Of a stretch of 64,000 nt of DNA, positions 21,297-32,393 are shown one piece after another. Numbering within the stretch: the stretch's first letter is position 1; each line of letters opens with the position of its first letter. This stretch comes from Prostheceraeus crozeri (lineage: Eukaryota; Platyhelminthes; Polycladida; Euryleptidae), in NCBI GenBank assembly GCA_907163375.1, contig CAJQUW010004639.1, forward strand, positions 24,746 to 88,745, given 5' to 3'. Made by a program: the position numbers and the translations under genes. The notes under the pieces were generated by a model, which had not been told where the DNA came from, made no database searches, and worked only from the letters and a program-made list of their open reading frames with translations.

Positions 21297-22500
21297 TCAC
21301 TGATAAGTAAATAAAACTTTGAAACGATTACACGCATCACTATGCGAACAGTTGCAAACCTGTAGATGGCGTGTGATCGCACTATTTGGAACTTGAGTTG
21401 ATCTCGGAGGGCAGTGCACTTCATTCAATATCCACTGTGGTACATGCTCACTTAAGCGATCACCAGGACGCCTTTCAGTTCGGCCCACATATTTGCAACC
21501 ACAAGTGCACTCGAATTCATAGATCACATTGTGTTGGGCCTTAACTAGAAGTTTGTCTTTTGGCGTCGACACTGGGATTTTCGAAGTACGAAACGTCAAC
21601 AAGATTTAGCAGCGTCTAAAAGAAAGCAGCTTTATCGCCGATAAATGGCATACGAATAAAAAATCGGCTTCTTCTCAGGGTCAAAACATACAGGTTCAGC
21701 ATTCACATTGAAGGACATATATTTGTCGGGAAAAAGTGGAGGATAGTCATTCTCCGTCAAAGTTTTGAGTAAAACTCACAACTCATTGCTGACAACTCAC
21801 AACTTATCTTCTGAACAAATACGATGCGCTCGAGTAGTTAAACTCTTAATAAGACCGATTTCATAAGAGCGCCGAGCAAAGCTAAAAAAGTATAAAGACC
21901 GGTCCACATTGTTTTACGAAACACCGACGTACGAATCGATCCATCACTGCGCCGAAAACACAAGACATCAAGAAAATTCAGAGAGTTATTACACTGAGTC
22001 TTCTTAGCAAACTTTATTGAGGGATGCATGTTATCGAATAAGGAAAGGAGATCAGTTACATTGAAATTGTGGTCATATATAATGAAAGCATCATCAACGC
22101 AACGCACAAAATAAATACAATTCCTGTCAATCTGAGCCGCCACTTAGGACTCCAAAAATCCAAGAAAAGTTTCTGCGTAAAGAGGGCCAAGACGCAGCCC
22201 ATGTCCACATCATCTGTTTGTCGAAAAAACTTATCATCAAAAAGAAACTGGACGTCTTTTTTTCAGAGCTCAAGAAAATCTCGTAAGGTGTCCAGACTCA
22301 TGCCACTCAAGTCAAAATCTTGCTCAGCTATCGTAGAGATAATAATGTCCATCGTCTCTGACACTGGCGCTGAAGTGAAAAGTAACTGTGCATCAAAAGA
22401 TATCATTCGGTATCAAGGGTTCAAACGAAAAGATTCTTCGGGTACTTCCAAGCGATTATTATTGCGTGTGCGACGTTTCGCCCCTAAGGCTTAATCATGC
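21297..22500 (-). mobile_element. Penelope-like element fragment (RT plus GIY-YIG)
   Basis: Minus-strand translation gives the RT segment (RQTDDVDMG, CVDDAFIIYDH, NSLNFLDVLCFR) followed by a GIY-YIG endonuclease domain (VIYEFECTC, CKYVGRTERRPGDRLSEH). This order is diagnostic of Penelope-like elements. A GGGGCGAAACGTCG motif near 22470 resembles the repeat-end tag often seen with such elements. It is degraded, with several breaks, and lacks the N-terminal part of the RT. Confidence 0.78.
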
Positions 22501-22943
22501 ACGAATGAAGATGTACAGCGCAACATTCACATCATACGACCGAAGAAAATCGATAAAGAAAATTATCACGTGAGCACATGTTAAGGTTAAAAAGTTCTAC
22601 TGATAACGAAGATTAAAAGTACTATGAAAATTAAGAAAATCTTGAGGCGGATGTGCAAAAGTTCATATGGTTGAAAGATTCTCGTCTGTTCATAGCTTGG
22701 TTACCAGCATCCTTGATGTATCTGCTTTCCAAGCTCCTTCTCTTCACATAACCTTTCAGATTTCGGTGCACGATCTCCCATTCAATATTCATTGAATGTC
22801 TTTTATGGTCAGAAACAAGTCATACTGCATCACTCTTCTCACAAATTCAAATGAGTCTTTAATGGTGTATCGACTGCAAAATTCCTTCACAGGCTGAAGA
22901 ATCTTAGTCATCCAAGCCGCTTTCTTGTAAGTTGGAGAACCGC

Positions 22944-23725
22944 TCATTGACAAGATCGGACGAAGTGAAACTCCAGATTTGTGGATATTTGATAATCCAT
23001 GAACAGTATTAGCGAAGAGCGAAACCTTTTGGATACCACTTCCGTAGAAACGAGTTTACCACCTCCTTCGCGGTTCGGGCGGTCGCCACGAAAGAAAATA
23101 TAATCATGAATTCTGCAAACAGAGTCATCAATGTCTGGGTGTAGCCATGATTCGGTGATAAGTATAACTTCAGGCTTTAGCATAGACACAGTTACACTTA
23201 ATTCATCAAATTTATTGACAACAGATCTCGCATTAGCAAGGAAACCTTCGGAGCTTTGGATTTTCTTACGTAAGAGGTAATAGAGTTTGTGGCATAACTC
23301 TGAGGATACGTGGATAAAAACTTCATCGAAAATTTCTAATATCAGAGCGCCGAGTTATTTGATCTCTGAAGATGACAACGTCTTCCCCATTCTCTCGTCT
23401 ATGTCTAAGTTCTTGCCTCTGAGCCTTTGAAGCTGCTTGCTGAGCCTGCGTCAGATCATTACTTATATAAACGGACTTGAAACTCGAAGAATTTCGCAAC
23501 AATTTGCTCCTTCTGAGTATTTCCTGCTTCTCTTTGAAGGTTTTAGTTGATAGCTTTATATGACGCGGTCCAAAATCAAGCCGAAACCGACCAATACGTT
23601 TTATATCAATGACCTCTACCGTAGAAAGTTGCAGTTCTTTCAAAATTTCACTCACATTCTAACGATCCCCATTTTGTCTCTCATCGACAGTCCCATTATT
23701 AGCCTCTGCTGAACTAAATTGCATT
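22944..23725 (-). mobile_element. LINE fragment: ORF1 C-terminal part and start of endonuclease
   Basis: 23323-23655 encodes a basic protein ending VVIFRDQITRRSDIRNFR, a pattern common at the end of ORF1 proteins of CR1/L2-like LINEs. 22944-23189 begins with KPEVILITESWLHPDIDDS and FFRGDRPNREGGG, the APE endonuclease signature (ITE-x-WL, then RxDR-x-GGG). The two are on the same strand in natural order. The RT domain is missing. Confidence 0.72.
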
Positions 23726-24319
23726 CAATCACCGACTAAATTGCAAGAAGGGAGGACTGGTAATTCAACGCCACAGCGAAATCAGAGATGTCGGAGACCT
23801 CACAGCTCTGGCTTTCGGAGAGCGTAATGTAATGAAAGAGCCTATGAGAGAGAATGAAAAATGACATCACGCAAGAAGGGCTGAGGGCTGACCTACTGGT
23901 ACGAGGAGTGTGGACATCGCAGACACCAGCGTTGTTCGACGTTCAGGTACTAAACCTTGACGCTGAATCTCGCGATAACCGCACCTCAACACAGATCCTT
24001 GCAGCAGCCAAAAGACAAAAGGAGTCGAAATACAAAGACGCGTGTGATTTCAGAAGATGCGACTTTACTCCCCTAATATTCGCGTGCGACGGAGCTTTTG
24101 GGTTACAAGCAAAATCCTTTTTTGAAATTGCTGACTCAAAGACTTGAAAACAAATGGGACGGAAATTATCAGAACATTCGCTCATTCGTCCACACGAAAA
24201 TTATGTTCGCCTTGATAAGAGCCTCAAGTCACTGCTTGCGAGGTTCCCGCATTAGATGGAGAATTGATTTTGGTTTGGATGATGCTCATGGTATCCCAAC
24301 ATTCTTTCATCGCGAAGAC
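23722..24319 (+). mobile_element. C-terminal fragment of a second non-LTR reverse transcriptase gene
   Basis: The plus-strand frame contains LNCKKGGLVIQRHSEIRD, GDLTALAFGERN, ADLLVRGVW, CDFRRCDFTPLIFACDG and RASSHCLRGSR in order. This is a conserved C-terminal block (a cysteine/histidine C-KKGG-RH motif, then an FTP block, then CLRGSR) of an animal LINE family. Frameshifts near 23875 and 24100 split it. It lies between the N- and C-terminal halves of the minus-strand LINE ORF1, so it inserted into that older copy. Confidence 0.65.
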
Positions 24320-24419
24320 TAACTTTTGTTTACTTCCTTGCTGGTTATCAAAACTTTGTGTTTTATACAAAATTTTTTGTAAATTCCTCAAATTTGTAAA
24401 TATACTTCTGTGTTCATTC

Positions 24420-24738
24420 TTTCAAGCCCTTGGTTCATTTTCATCAAAAAACAGTGGGAAAAGCTGTTCCTCGGTCTTATTGATCTTATGATAAATGTTA
24501 TCTATTTCTGCTTTGACGTCTTCATAGACAGGTTGGACTGTTATCACAGAAAGTTCAATATCATAAATTTAACATTTTAGCGATTCAAACTCAACTTTCA
24601 TGGCATTCAAATATTGCGTGATCTTCATAATGATTTCATCCTTTGTTTCTTTCAACAATTGCTTGATATCGTAAAGCGAAACACCAGCAGATCAACCAGA
24701 ACGTGTGTTTCTTTTATTGTTTGCGGTACTCATGATAA
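24420..24738 (-). mobile_element. LINE ORF1 N-terminal fragment
   Basis: The minus-strand translation from the ATG at 24738 reads MSTANNKRNTRSG, then SLYDIKQLLKETKDEI and YEDVKAEIDNIYHKIN, a typical coiled-coil ORF1 start. At least two in-frame stops interrupt it. It most likely belongs with the ORF1 C-terminal part at 23323-23725, from which it was separated by the plus-strand LINE fragment. Confidence 0.5.
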
Positions 24739-24879
24739 TAACTATTCAGCACGCACAATGAGATGTATTGATACCGAAGCCGCTGCCGATAGCTAAAATT
24801 AGAAACCACGGGCGCAAACAGAGAAAAAGAGGCTGCAATATTATGACGATCACTGATCACGTGAAGAAAAATCGATATT

Positions 24880-25415
24880 CCGGTGTGCCAGTCAATTTTT
24901 ACTCCCGCCAAAATTTACTCCCCAGTAAATTTTTCCTAGGATATTTTTACTCCCCAGTAAATTTTTCCTAGGATATTTTTACTCCCCCAGTAAATTCTGC
25001 CTAGGAATTTTGCCAAGGAATTTTGCCAGTAAATTTCTGATTGCAGATTCGTTCTTAGGAACCTCAAATTGATGGGACTAGCATGAATTGAAGAAAACAG
25101 TAGTCAGTAACAAAAAATTGTTCCGCTAACTTCACAAACCGACTTCCAAAAAAGTAAAATCGCATTTACTGAGCAAAAACTGGGTTTTTGTGGGATAACA
25201 ATGACAGATTTGAAATCAGCGAGTCAAACTGCATCGGATAGGCTAAATTTACTAGGGAGTAGAATATTCTAGGCCAAATTTACTGGGGGAGTAAATTTTG
25301 TCAGGGGGGAGTAAATATTTCCTAGGCAAATTTTACTGGGGGAGTAAAAATTTCCTAGGAAAAATTTACTGGGGAGTAAATTTTGTCAGGGAGCAAAAAT
25401 AAACTGTTACACCGG
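24880..25415 (+). mobile_element. Non-autonomous fold-back/MITE-like element, copy 1
   Basis: Ends in CCGGTGTGCC and its near complement ACACCGG. Both arms carry tandem units built on TTTACTCCCCAGTAAA and TTTCCTAGGAAA, each itself palindromic, around a unique 200-bp core. The second copy at 52428-52949 is the reverse complement, including the core. No open frame belongs to it. Target duplication is unclear. Confidence 0.8.
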
Positions 25416-25526
25416 CCGAACTGCAACGGCATCATCGAACGACATCACAGAACCATTAAACGATCGGCTGCTCGGTGCAGAGGTAATATTCTGGATATCG
25501 TATTCTGGTACAACTACTCACCTCGG

Positions 25527-28011
25527 CAGTCATTGGGGGGCGTTCTGGAGAATAGGGGGCGATTAGTGGGCGATTGTCATGTGATACCTTTACAAATATT
25601 CAATGTAGTCAACCATGTGACAAAACGATGGCTTCTGGCTAAAACGATATTAATAACTTAGGCATAACTTCTCTAATGAGATATAATTGAATTTACATAT
25701 TTTCTACTCAACTTCATAACTATAGTAGTAAGAAGATAATTGATACGCATTTTGCATCCTGAGAGAATATTTAGGGGATATTTTTCAATCGACCAATGAC
25801 TGTGTGAGACGTCATTGAATTCCTATTGTTCAGATAGACAAGCAACAAGCTGCATAATTTCAGTTTTCATCAGGTTCTAATGACACTAGTTCAGTTGTGC
25901 TTTCCATGTGTAACCTGCCTCAGTGTGCTCTCCGTCTGACCTGTGTTATTGTGCTCTCCCAGTAGGCCTACCTCCACTAGTTTCAATTTAGAACACTCAG
26001 TATAGCCAGTACCAACTCACCACAATGTCTTCTGAGCCTGCTGTCAAGAAGATAAAACTGACGGAGAATAAGAAAATCCGACAGTATAACGCGAATTACT
26101 TAGAATTTGGCTTCATTCCCAGTCCAAGTGATGAAACAAGACCAATGTGCCTAATCTGCGAAAGCACCTTTTCTAATGAAGCGATGAAACCGAGCCGACT
26201 CAAGGACCATCTTAGACGGATGCATCCCGATCATAAAATGACAGACTTCAAAAAGATGAAAGAAAAGGCAGAAAAGCAGAGAATTAAACCATTCCTTTCT
26301 AAACAAAACTTGTGCTTGGTTAATGGACTAACTGCGTCCTATAATATCTCGTTGTTGATAGCTAAGTCTGGTAAACCGCACACAATAGGAGAAACATTGA
26401 TTTACCTTGCGTCAAGGAAGTGATCGAGACTGCCATGAAACAGAAAGCTTCTTCTGTTCTAAGTAGTATCCCTTTGAGTAATGACACTGTGAGCAGGCGT
26501 ATCGATGAAATGGGTGAGAACGTGGAGGAACAACTCTGCGAAACGTTGCGGAATACAGAGCATTCTCTTCAGGTGGATGAATCGACTGTCAGAGTTAGCG
26601 AGGCTCTTCTAATGGGATATGTTCGCTATGTTCATCAAAAACAGTGCAAAGAAGAAATGCTGTTCACGATTTCTTTGCCCACGGATACACGTGCTGTAAC
26701 TCTATTCGAAGCTGTGAAAGAGTTTTATGCTAGTAAGAACATTCCATTTCGCAATATTATTCAGTGTGCTACTGACGGGGCACCATGCATGATTGGTCGA
26801 CATCGAGGATTTGTTGCGCTGATGAAGAGGGAAATTCCAAATTTAATTAGTGTTCATTGTGTTATTCATCGTCAACACCTCGTCGCTAAAACTCTGAATG
26901 AAGATCTGCATCACACTCTCCAGTTTGTGATCGAATGTATCAATAAAATAAAAAATAGCTCACTTAGAGATCGCCTTTTCCACAAGCTTTGTGAAGACAA
27001 TGATGCTAATTTCGAGAGGTTGCTCATGCATACTGAGGTCCGATGGTTATCAAAAGGAACTTGTTTAAGTCGATTCTACTCATTGTACAACGAGGTTATT
27101 GAATTCTTTGAAAAGTATGAGAGGGATAGCAGGAGAGCAGAGAAACTGGTCATCGTAAAAAACGACGTGGCATATTTGGCAGACATTTTCTCTTTCTTCA
27201 ATGAAATAAACAGACAGATGCAGGGTGAGATGATTTCGATGATCCGCTGTAAAAGCGTGATTTCTTCTGCTATTGAAAAATTGAATTTATTCAGAAAAAA
27301 TCTCGGTAGAGCTGAACTTCGGCAATTTCCCAATTTGCTGAGAAATCAGGTTGATTCCAATGAACTTTTGGTATACTCCCAGCATCTCAATAAACTTGCA
27401 GAAGATATGCAAGAACGTTTCCATGATATTATCGGACTGGATATTCCCAAATGGATTTTGCGACCTTTCACGTGCGATCTCGATGATGTTCCAATTGAAC
27501 TTCAGGACAGTCTCATCGAAATACGAAACGACGACGAGATTAGAGCCAACTTCCCAAACGAGAAGGATCATCACATCATGTGGTGTAATCTTTCCGATGA
27601 GTATCCAGCTCTATGGTCTGCCGCAAAACACCTAGTGGTAGTTGTTGACCTTCTCGCAAAGAAGAGAAATAGACTAGATATCACGAAGAGAGGTGATCTA
27701 AGGTTGAATCTTTACCAACATTAAACCTGATGTTGAAAAACTTGTTTCAGTGCATCAACCACATCCATCACATTAATAACTCATTTGTTGTATTTAATTC
27801 CTTTTTGTGAGCTACATGTACCAGTTTCAATAAGTCAAATTTGCTGTTTTTCGGTGTATCAATATCCACTAATAAGACGTGTTCACTTTGATAACATGTG
27901 TTCTTTTTTTTGCTTTAAAATGGGTGCTTGATAAAACGAATCCTACGGTGGGCGATAGAGTTCTGAGTTGATATAAGTGGGCGATGAAACTAAATAGTTT
28001 GAGAAACACTG
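25527..28011 (+). mobile_element. hAT-type DNA transposon (ZBED5/SCAND3-like)
   Basis: The right end GAGAAACACTG gives the usual hAT start CAGTGTTTCTC when complemented; the left end CAGTCATT is a weaker match. GTGGGCGAT-like motifs occur inside both ends. It carries one transposase gene. The 8-bp target duplication is not recognisable, so the ends may have drifted or be off by a few bases. Confidence 0.65.
26025..27724 (+). pseudogene. hAT transposase, ZBED5/SCAND3-like, frameshifted
   Basis: The N-terminus has a BED-type zinc finger (PMCLICESTFSNEAMKPSRLKDHL, abridged: CxxC then H-x-x-x-x-H). The second frame has the catalytic-domain blocks LQVDEST, CATDGAPCMIGRHRGF, SVHCVIHRQHL and LMHTEVRWLSKG, and ends LAKKRNRLDITKRGDLRL, the hAT dimerisation region. 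Two open frames of 132 and 434 codons meet near 26422 by a frameshift. The YLVE-x-GFS segment normally before LAKKRNRL is missing, a small deletion. Inactive. Confidence 0.85.
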
Positions 28012-28378
28012 GTCTAGAGCAATATATCGGTACGATTGGTGATTTCCGAAGATGCAGATCGAAACGCGGCATGTTGAGACCAATGCTTCGTATAATGTTG
28101 GAGATGCCGCCTATGTCAAACCAGCAAAGGCTCGTTGTACTACACAATGGAAACGTGGAACCGTTACACAAGTTACTCCCGAAGGTGGTATCGAAGTGAA
28201 TGGTATCTATCGGCATTTTGCGGATCTTCGAGTCGTGAATCCTGAGGACAGCGACAGTGATGGCCAGTCGGAGGAGGAAGAAAGTAACGAAGAGGACCAG
28301 AACTCGGCTCAATCTGCTGATGTCTCAGAACCAAGTTCGTCGAAGCAATCGAGTTCGTGCTCAACCCTGGAGATTTGA

Positions 28379-29353
28379 TGCGGCTGACTTTCCCTGACAG
28401 TATTTTATACTATATATGTGATTTATTTTTTATAATCAAGGGGAAATGTCATGTGATGTTTGTGTCAATGACTGGACGGTCAAGCAGTGTTCACTTGGGC
28501 GTTCATTGCGCCGCCTGTATTGTCATGCTTTCAATACATGTCTTGCTGTAGAACACTAGCGTGCTATTGCTACAGTCTTGTGCATTTTTTATTTCTCTCT
28601 GTCTCTCTCTCACTGGAAGTGCTATCAATTTTTATATCAGGTGTTGGCCTGCCTTTCTCGACAACTGTCATCATAGAGTAGGTATGTATATAGGTGAAGT
28701 GTCGACTCAAAAAGTATCTGCATACGGTGAAAATTTTTATATCGAAAGATTCATTTTTTGCGAAGATTACGTTCCCGTGGTCCAAAAACATATTTGAGCA
28801 GTTTTAAAAATATCAAAATTTTGCAAATTTATATACCGACATGGAAGGCATAAGTAGCATGAAAAAGGTTGGATATCAAAAGGAATGAACATTCGCTATG
28901 AAGCATAGTAACTAAGCGGAAATTGTGCTGATGATCAAGGAAATAAAAAGGAACGGCATTATAATGGAAGTCTTCATGAAAAATTTGAGATCTTATTGTG
29001 CTGTCGTGACTGAAATTTCATATTTTTAATTCAATTTTCATCGGAATGAATTTATGATTCACTAAATTTATGTTTCATTTCTTGAATCTGAATAGTGATG
29101 TGGACCCATTTACATCTCCCAAAAGTTAATTGAAATCATTGTCTTTGATTCTGTTATTTTGCTCTGCCAGTGGCATGTTGCTTATGATATGATCTCGCTT
29201 TAGAAGATTCTCTTCAGGTTAAGCATGAAAGCAACAGCATGTCATCGAGTTGCTAATTTAACAAACATTACCTCTCCAAGGCTGTCATGACACGGAGGAT
29301 CTGTAAAATAATATCATTTCCTTCTGCATTGCACCATCATGATCAGTCAATTC
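28379..29353. other. Stretch without recognisable genes
   Basis: AT-rich. The first part may include a degraded 3' LTR of the Gypsy remnant. Nothing else is supported. Confidence 0.4.
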
Positions 29354-29359
29354 CTCATC
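29354..29359. repeat. Left target-site duplication of element B
   Basis: CTCATC, paired with CTCTTC at 51732-51737: 6 bp as usual for Polintons, one mismatch. Confidence 0.7.
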
Positions 29360-30020
29360 AGTAGTAAGTAAAACTCCACTTCTGGACCGCGCAAGATGGC
29401 CGCCATCGAAAAATGGTCGCTGACGTCCCCCCCCTCTGGAACGACAGAGTGTCGTGGTGGTCTTGGGCGACCGCCAGGTTTTGTCTTGAGGCTATAGTGT
29501 GTGATGTTTTTCGTGCAATCTGCTGAATGTTGGGTTGTAAAATGGGCTGTTTCGAGTGGAAGCAGTGCTCGGATGTGAAAACGGAGGCCAGATTTGGATT
29601 CAGCGTGAAATTCTGCATCGGTATGGTGAATTTGAAAGCAATCGGAGAGAAAAAATTTTCAACATTTTTCGAAAAAACGACAGAGTTAGAATTTTGGACG
29701 TTTTGGTCTGTAGCGCCCAAACGAAGCATCGGATGGGAAAACGGAGGACAGATTCGGATTCAGCGTGAAATTCTGCATCGGTATGGTGAATTTGAACGCA
29801 ATCGGAGAGAAAAAATTTTCGCTGACGTCCCCCCCCCCGGCACCGACCTTCCAACTTTGCTTCTAGTGGACAGATTTTGTCGTGCAATAGCTCGTTTGAA
29901 AGCTAAGAGTGAGACAAATTCACTGAAAGAATCGGCTTGTTCATATCTGTCTTCGTTTAGATGTGAGACGCCATTTAAGATTTTGGGAGATTGGCGAAAA
30001 ACGACAGAGTTAGAATTTTG
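29360..30020 (+). repeat. Left terminal inverted repeat of element B
   Basis: Reverse complement of 51078-51731 with few differences; weaker similarity continues to about 30105. It contains two copies of TGACGTC followed by 7-10 C (29422, 29823) and internal repeats of about 190 bp built on CAGCGTGAAATTCTGCATC. A segment near 29845 (TTCTAGTGGACAGATTTTG) is a distant relative of the 290-bp repeat in A and C, so the two terminal-repeat types share ancestry. Apparent open frames are repeat artefacts. Confidence 0.9.
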
Positions 30021-30366
30021 GACGTTTTGGGCTCTAGCGTCAAAACGAAGCATCGGATGGGAAAACGGATTTCAGATTTGGAATCAGCATGAAATTTTCT
30101 ATCAACATGGTGAGTTTCAAGTCAATCGGAGAGAAAAAATTTTCAACATTTTTCGAAAAAACGACAGAGTTAGAATTTTGGACGTTTTGGGCTCTAGCGC
30201 CAAAACGAAGCATCGGATGGGAAAACGGAGGCCGGATTCGGATTCAGCGTCCAATTCTACATGAAAATGGAATATTTTCAGCTCAATCGGACCTCTAGAA
30301 TCGGCGATAGAAGCGTTTTAAGTTTTTGGATAATGGATATTACGGCATCAGCTGATCGCCACACAC

Positions 30367-30374
30367 TATATAAG
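30367..30374 (+). promoter_or_regulatory. TATA box of the coiled-coil gene, element B
   Basis: CACTATATAAGCTGGG; a GTAGGT donor candidate follows at 30421, giving a short non-coding first exon. Confidence 0.65.
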
Positions 30375-30420
30375 CTGGGAACCGACAGAGACTTGACATT
30401 AATACGAGCGATTGTCAACG

Positions 30421-31081
30421 GTAGGTCGTCTGTCTGAGCTCCGATGATAGCATCGGACATTCCAAATTCCGGGTTTCTGTAAGAAACCGACTTAGAAAAT
30501 TTCATTGCTGATATCAGCTAAGCCGTCAGACTTAGAGGTTCGTCAGGAGATGGCCTTCGTCTCCAGGCCATAAAAGACTCCAAAACTTTAAAGGCTTGTC
30601 ACTTTGCTTCTACAAGTCCGTTTGACTTGATTAAAAAAAGGTTCGGTCGCTATTGACCTGCCCTAAGTGATAGACTACTTATCAAATTTCATAAGTAGTG
30701 CTAAAAGGTTGAAAAAATTAAATTCACTAGTTTTGGAGGTTTTCTGGGGTTTTCGACCCTGCTGAATTCAACTAAGACATTTATAAAGTTGTGGTAGGCG
30801 AGCTTCGGCTTGGAATTTGCAACCTTTGTAAACAATCCACTGGTTTTCATGTCAAAATCGGGGTCCGGATACCAACACAGTGATATGACGCACGCTCTGT
30901 CCGCGGGAGGATGGATTTGTGGGCCGAGGCCTTGGAGTTGGGATAAGATCCCCTCTGAGTAATGCCTGTAACGGATTCAAAGGTTCGACACTTTCCACCA
31001 ATCTCACAATTTAGCTGTATGATTATAAAAATGACTGCCAATGTCGCCTGTTAGTAATTCTATTTCATCCTTCCTTTACAG
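30421..31081 (+). other. Probable leader intron of the coiled-coil gene, element B
   Basis: Donor GTAGGT at 30421, acceptor CCTTTACAG ending at 31081, 17 bp before the ATG. It contains an ACTACTTAT/ATAAGTAGT hairpin at 30674-30699. No gene is seen inside. Sequence is unrelated to the matching intron in element A. Confidence 0.5.
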
Positions 31082-31097
31082 ATACATAAGTTACAAA

Positions 31098-32297
31098 ATG
31101 GGAGGAAATACAAAGTTTTATTTTAAAAAGTGCCTTTGTGGCGAAGTCAAGCGAGGTGGCGAGTTCAAGCACCATTTAAATAAATTCCCCGACACTCCCG
31201 AAGAGCATAAGGAGGTCGCCGTGGTGAGCGGATGCACATCGTGCATGAAATTCGTCAGGGGAAACCTGAACGAGTCTTTCTATAAGACGCATTCAACATG
31301 TCTCATTAAGAAGGTGAAGAATTATACCACCTCAGAGGTTGGGTTAGCCATCACCCCACTTTTTGAAAAACCTAATCAAGATGAGGAGACAGAGACGCAT
31401 GCCTCAGAGGTTGGGAAGGTCATCATCCCACCTGTTGAAAGACCTCAAGTTGATCTAGATGCGGAGACAGAGCTGCAGATGGCAGTTCAAGCCATACAAG
31501 ACTGCAAGAATGAGCAGCCAACGACATCTCACCTCAGCTCTTCTAGCTCTGAGTCGGAAATCTCCGAATCTGAATCGGAAACGGAAGAGGTGGTCGTCAC
31601 TAGCAAACCCGAGGAGGCGATCATAGCTCCTAAACCCGATAAGACGATTGTGAAGAGTCGGCCAGTGCCAGCGCCAAAAATGCACTCCTCACCTAAAAAA
31701 GGGAGAGGTATCAAAGCCAAAGCCAAGCAGTGGGCTAAGGATGATGGTGTGGCGAGGGTTAGCCAAGAGGATGCCATTAAGAAGCTCAAGGATGAAATGA
31801 GCCGTTATAAAAACGAATGCTCCGCATTAAGGGATGAGAATTTTGAACTCAAAAAGCAGGTGGCGGAAATTAGGAGTCTTAAGGCTCAAGTATTGAAGTT
31901 GGAAGGTTTCCAAAAGAGAGCTCTAGCGAGTGAGAGTCGCGTAGAGGATCAGGCCACATGCATTAAGAACATGAAGGCGAAGGAGGCGACGCTCAAACTC
32001 CAACATGAGCAGGAGAAGATGGCTCTTCTTGAGGCGAAGAATAACGCTGTCAAGGAGAGAAGAACAACGCTCCACCTCCCCGTAGTCGGTAGCAAAATTA
32101 TCGACGATGTAATAATGGAGACGGAGGATTTGGATAAAACGAGCGAGTGCTATGAAGGAGCAACGCCAGATATTCGCTGCCTCCACATAAGCATCAAGCA
32201 CAATGGTGACATTAAGGAAATTCGCCATCGTAAGCGAAAGTTGCCGGCCAAGTACCTGCCTCAGCCACCACCATCGAAGGCTCAACGAACCGGTTGA
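31098..32297 (+). CDS. Cys-rich coiled-coil protein next to the terminal repeat, element B
   Basis: 399 residues from the ATG at 31098, chosen because a splice acceptor lies just upstream; an in-frame ATG at 31041 would be intronic. The N-terminus has a zinc-site pattern (KKCLCGEVKRGG, then CTSCMKFV, then FYKTHSTC), a Ser/Glu-rich middle, a coiled coil (about residues 225-330) and a C-terminal CLHISIKH plus basic RHRKRKLPAK. It is homologous to 12801-13967 in layout and in the N- and C-terminal blocks but highly diverged. A 64-nt intron (32309-32372) starts 11 nt after the stop, and splicing brings the histone-type stem-loop to about 33 nt from the stop. Function unknown. Confidence 0.75.
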   Translation: MGGNTKFYFKKCLCGEVKRGGEFKHHLNKFPDTPEEHKEVAVVSGCTSCMKFVRGNLNESFYKTHSTCLIKKVKNYTTSEVGLAITPLFEKPNQDEETETHASEVGKVIIPPVERPQVDLDAETELQMAVQAIQDCKNEQPTTSHLSSSSSESEISESESETEEVVVTSKPEEAIIAPKPDKTIVKSRPVPAPKMHSSPKKGRGIKAKAKQWAKDDGVARVSQEDAIKKLKDEMSRYKNECSALRDENFELKKQVAEIRSLKAQVLKLEGFQKRALASESRVEDQATCIKNMKAKEATLKLQHEQEKMALLEAKNNAVKERRTTLHLPVVGSKIIDDVIMETEDLDKTSECYEGATPDIRCLHISIKHNGDIKEIRHRKRKLPAKYLPQPPPSKAQRTG

Positions 32298-32393
32298 ATT
32301 GATTTATGGTAAGTTAATATCATCTCCATCACTTGAATATAATTTCATCTATTTTTCTTTCTATTTTTTCAGATACGACGAGAACGAACCAAC

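Larger units (their letters stand above)
25416..28378 (+). mobile_element. Gypsy-type LTR retroelement integrase remnant, split by a hAT insertion
   Basis: 25418-25526 encodes the integrase core end (NGIIERHHRTIKR, VFWYNYSP). 28020-28378 encodes the C-terminal segment (YNVGDAAYVKPAKARC, VEVNG-type strand and RHFADLRVV), a Gypsy integrase tail. The hAT at 25527-28011 sits between them. A purine-rich GGGGAAA followed by TGTCATGTG near 28447 could mark the start of a 3' LTR. It is an old, broken fragment with several breaks. Confidence 0.68.

Noticed and set aside
24880-25415. CRISPR-like array
   Set aside because: Short repeats are palindromic arms of a fold-back element, in an animal genome, without spacers of regular length.
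29527-30298. Open frame of 245 codons with repeated RSIGWENGGQIRIQREILH
   Set aside because: Lies entirely in the terminal inverted repeat of element B and repeats with its internal units; the mirror frame exists at 50985-51534.
30980-31000. GGTTCGACACT, similar to a tRNA B box
   Set aside because: No A box or cloverleaf upstream, and the last bases do not fit the consensus.
31455-32285. Minus-strand frames of 76, 86 and 120 codons
   Set aside because: Shadows of the coiled-coil gene of element B.
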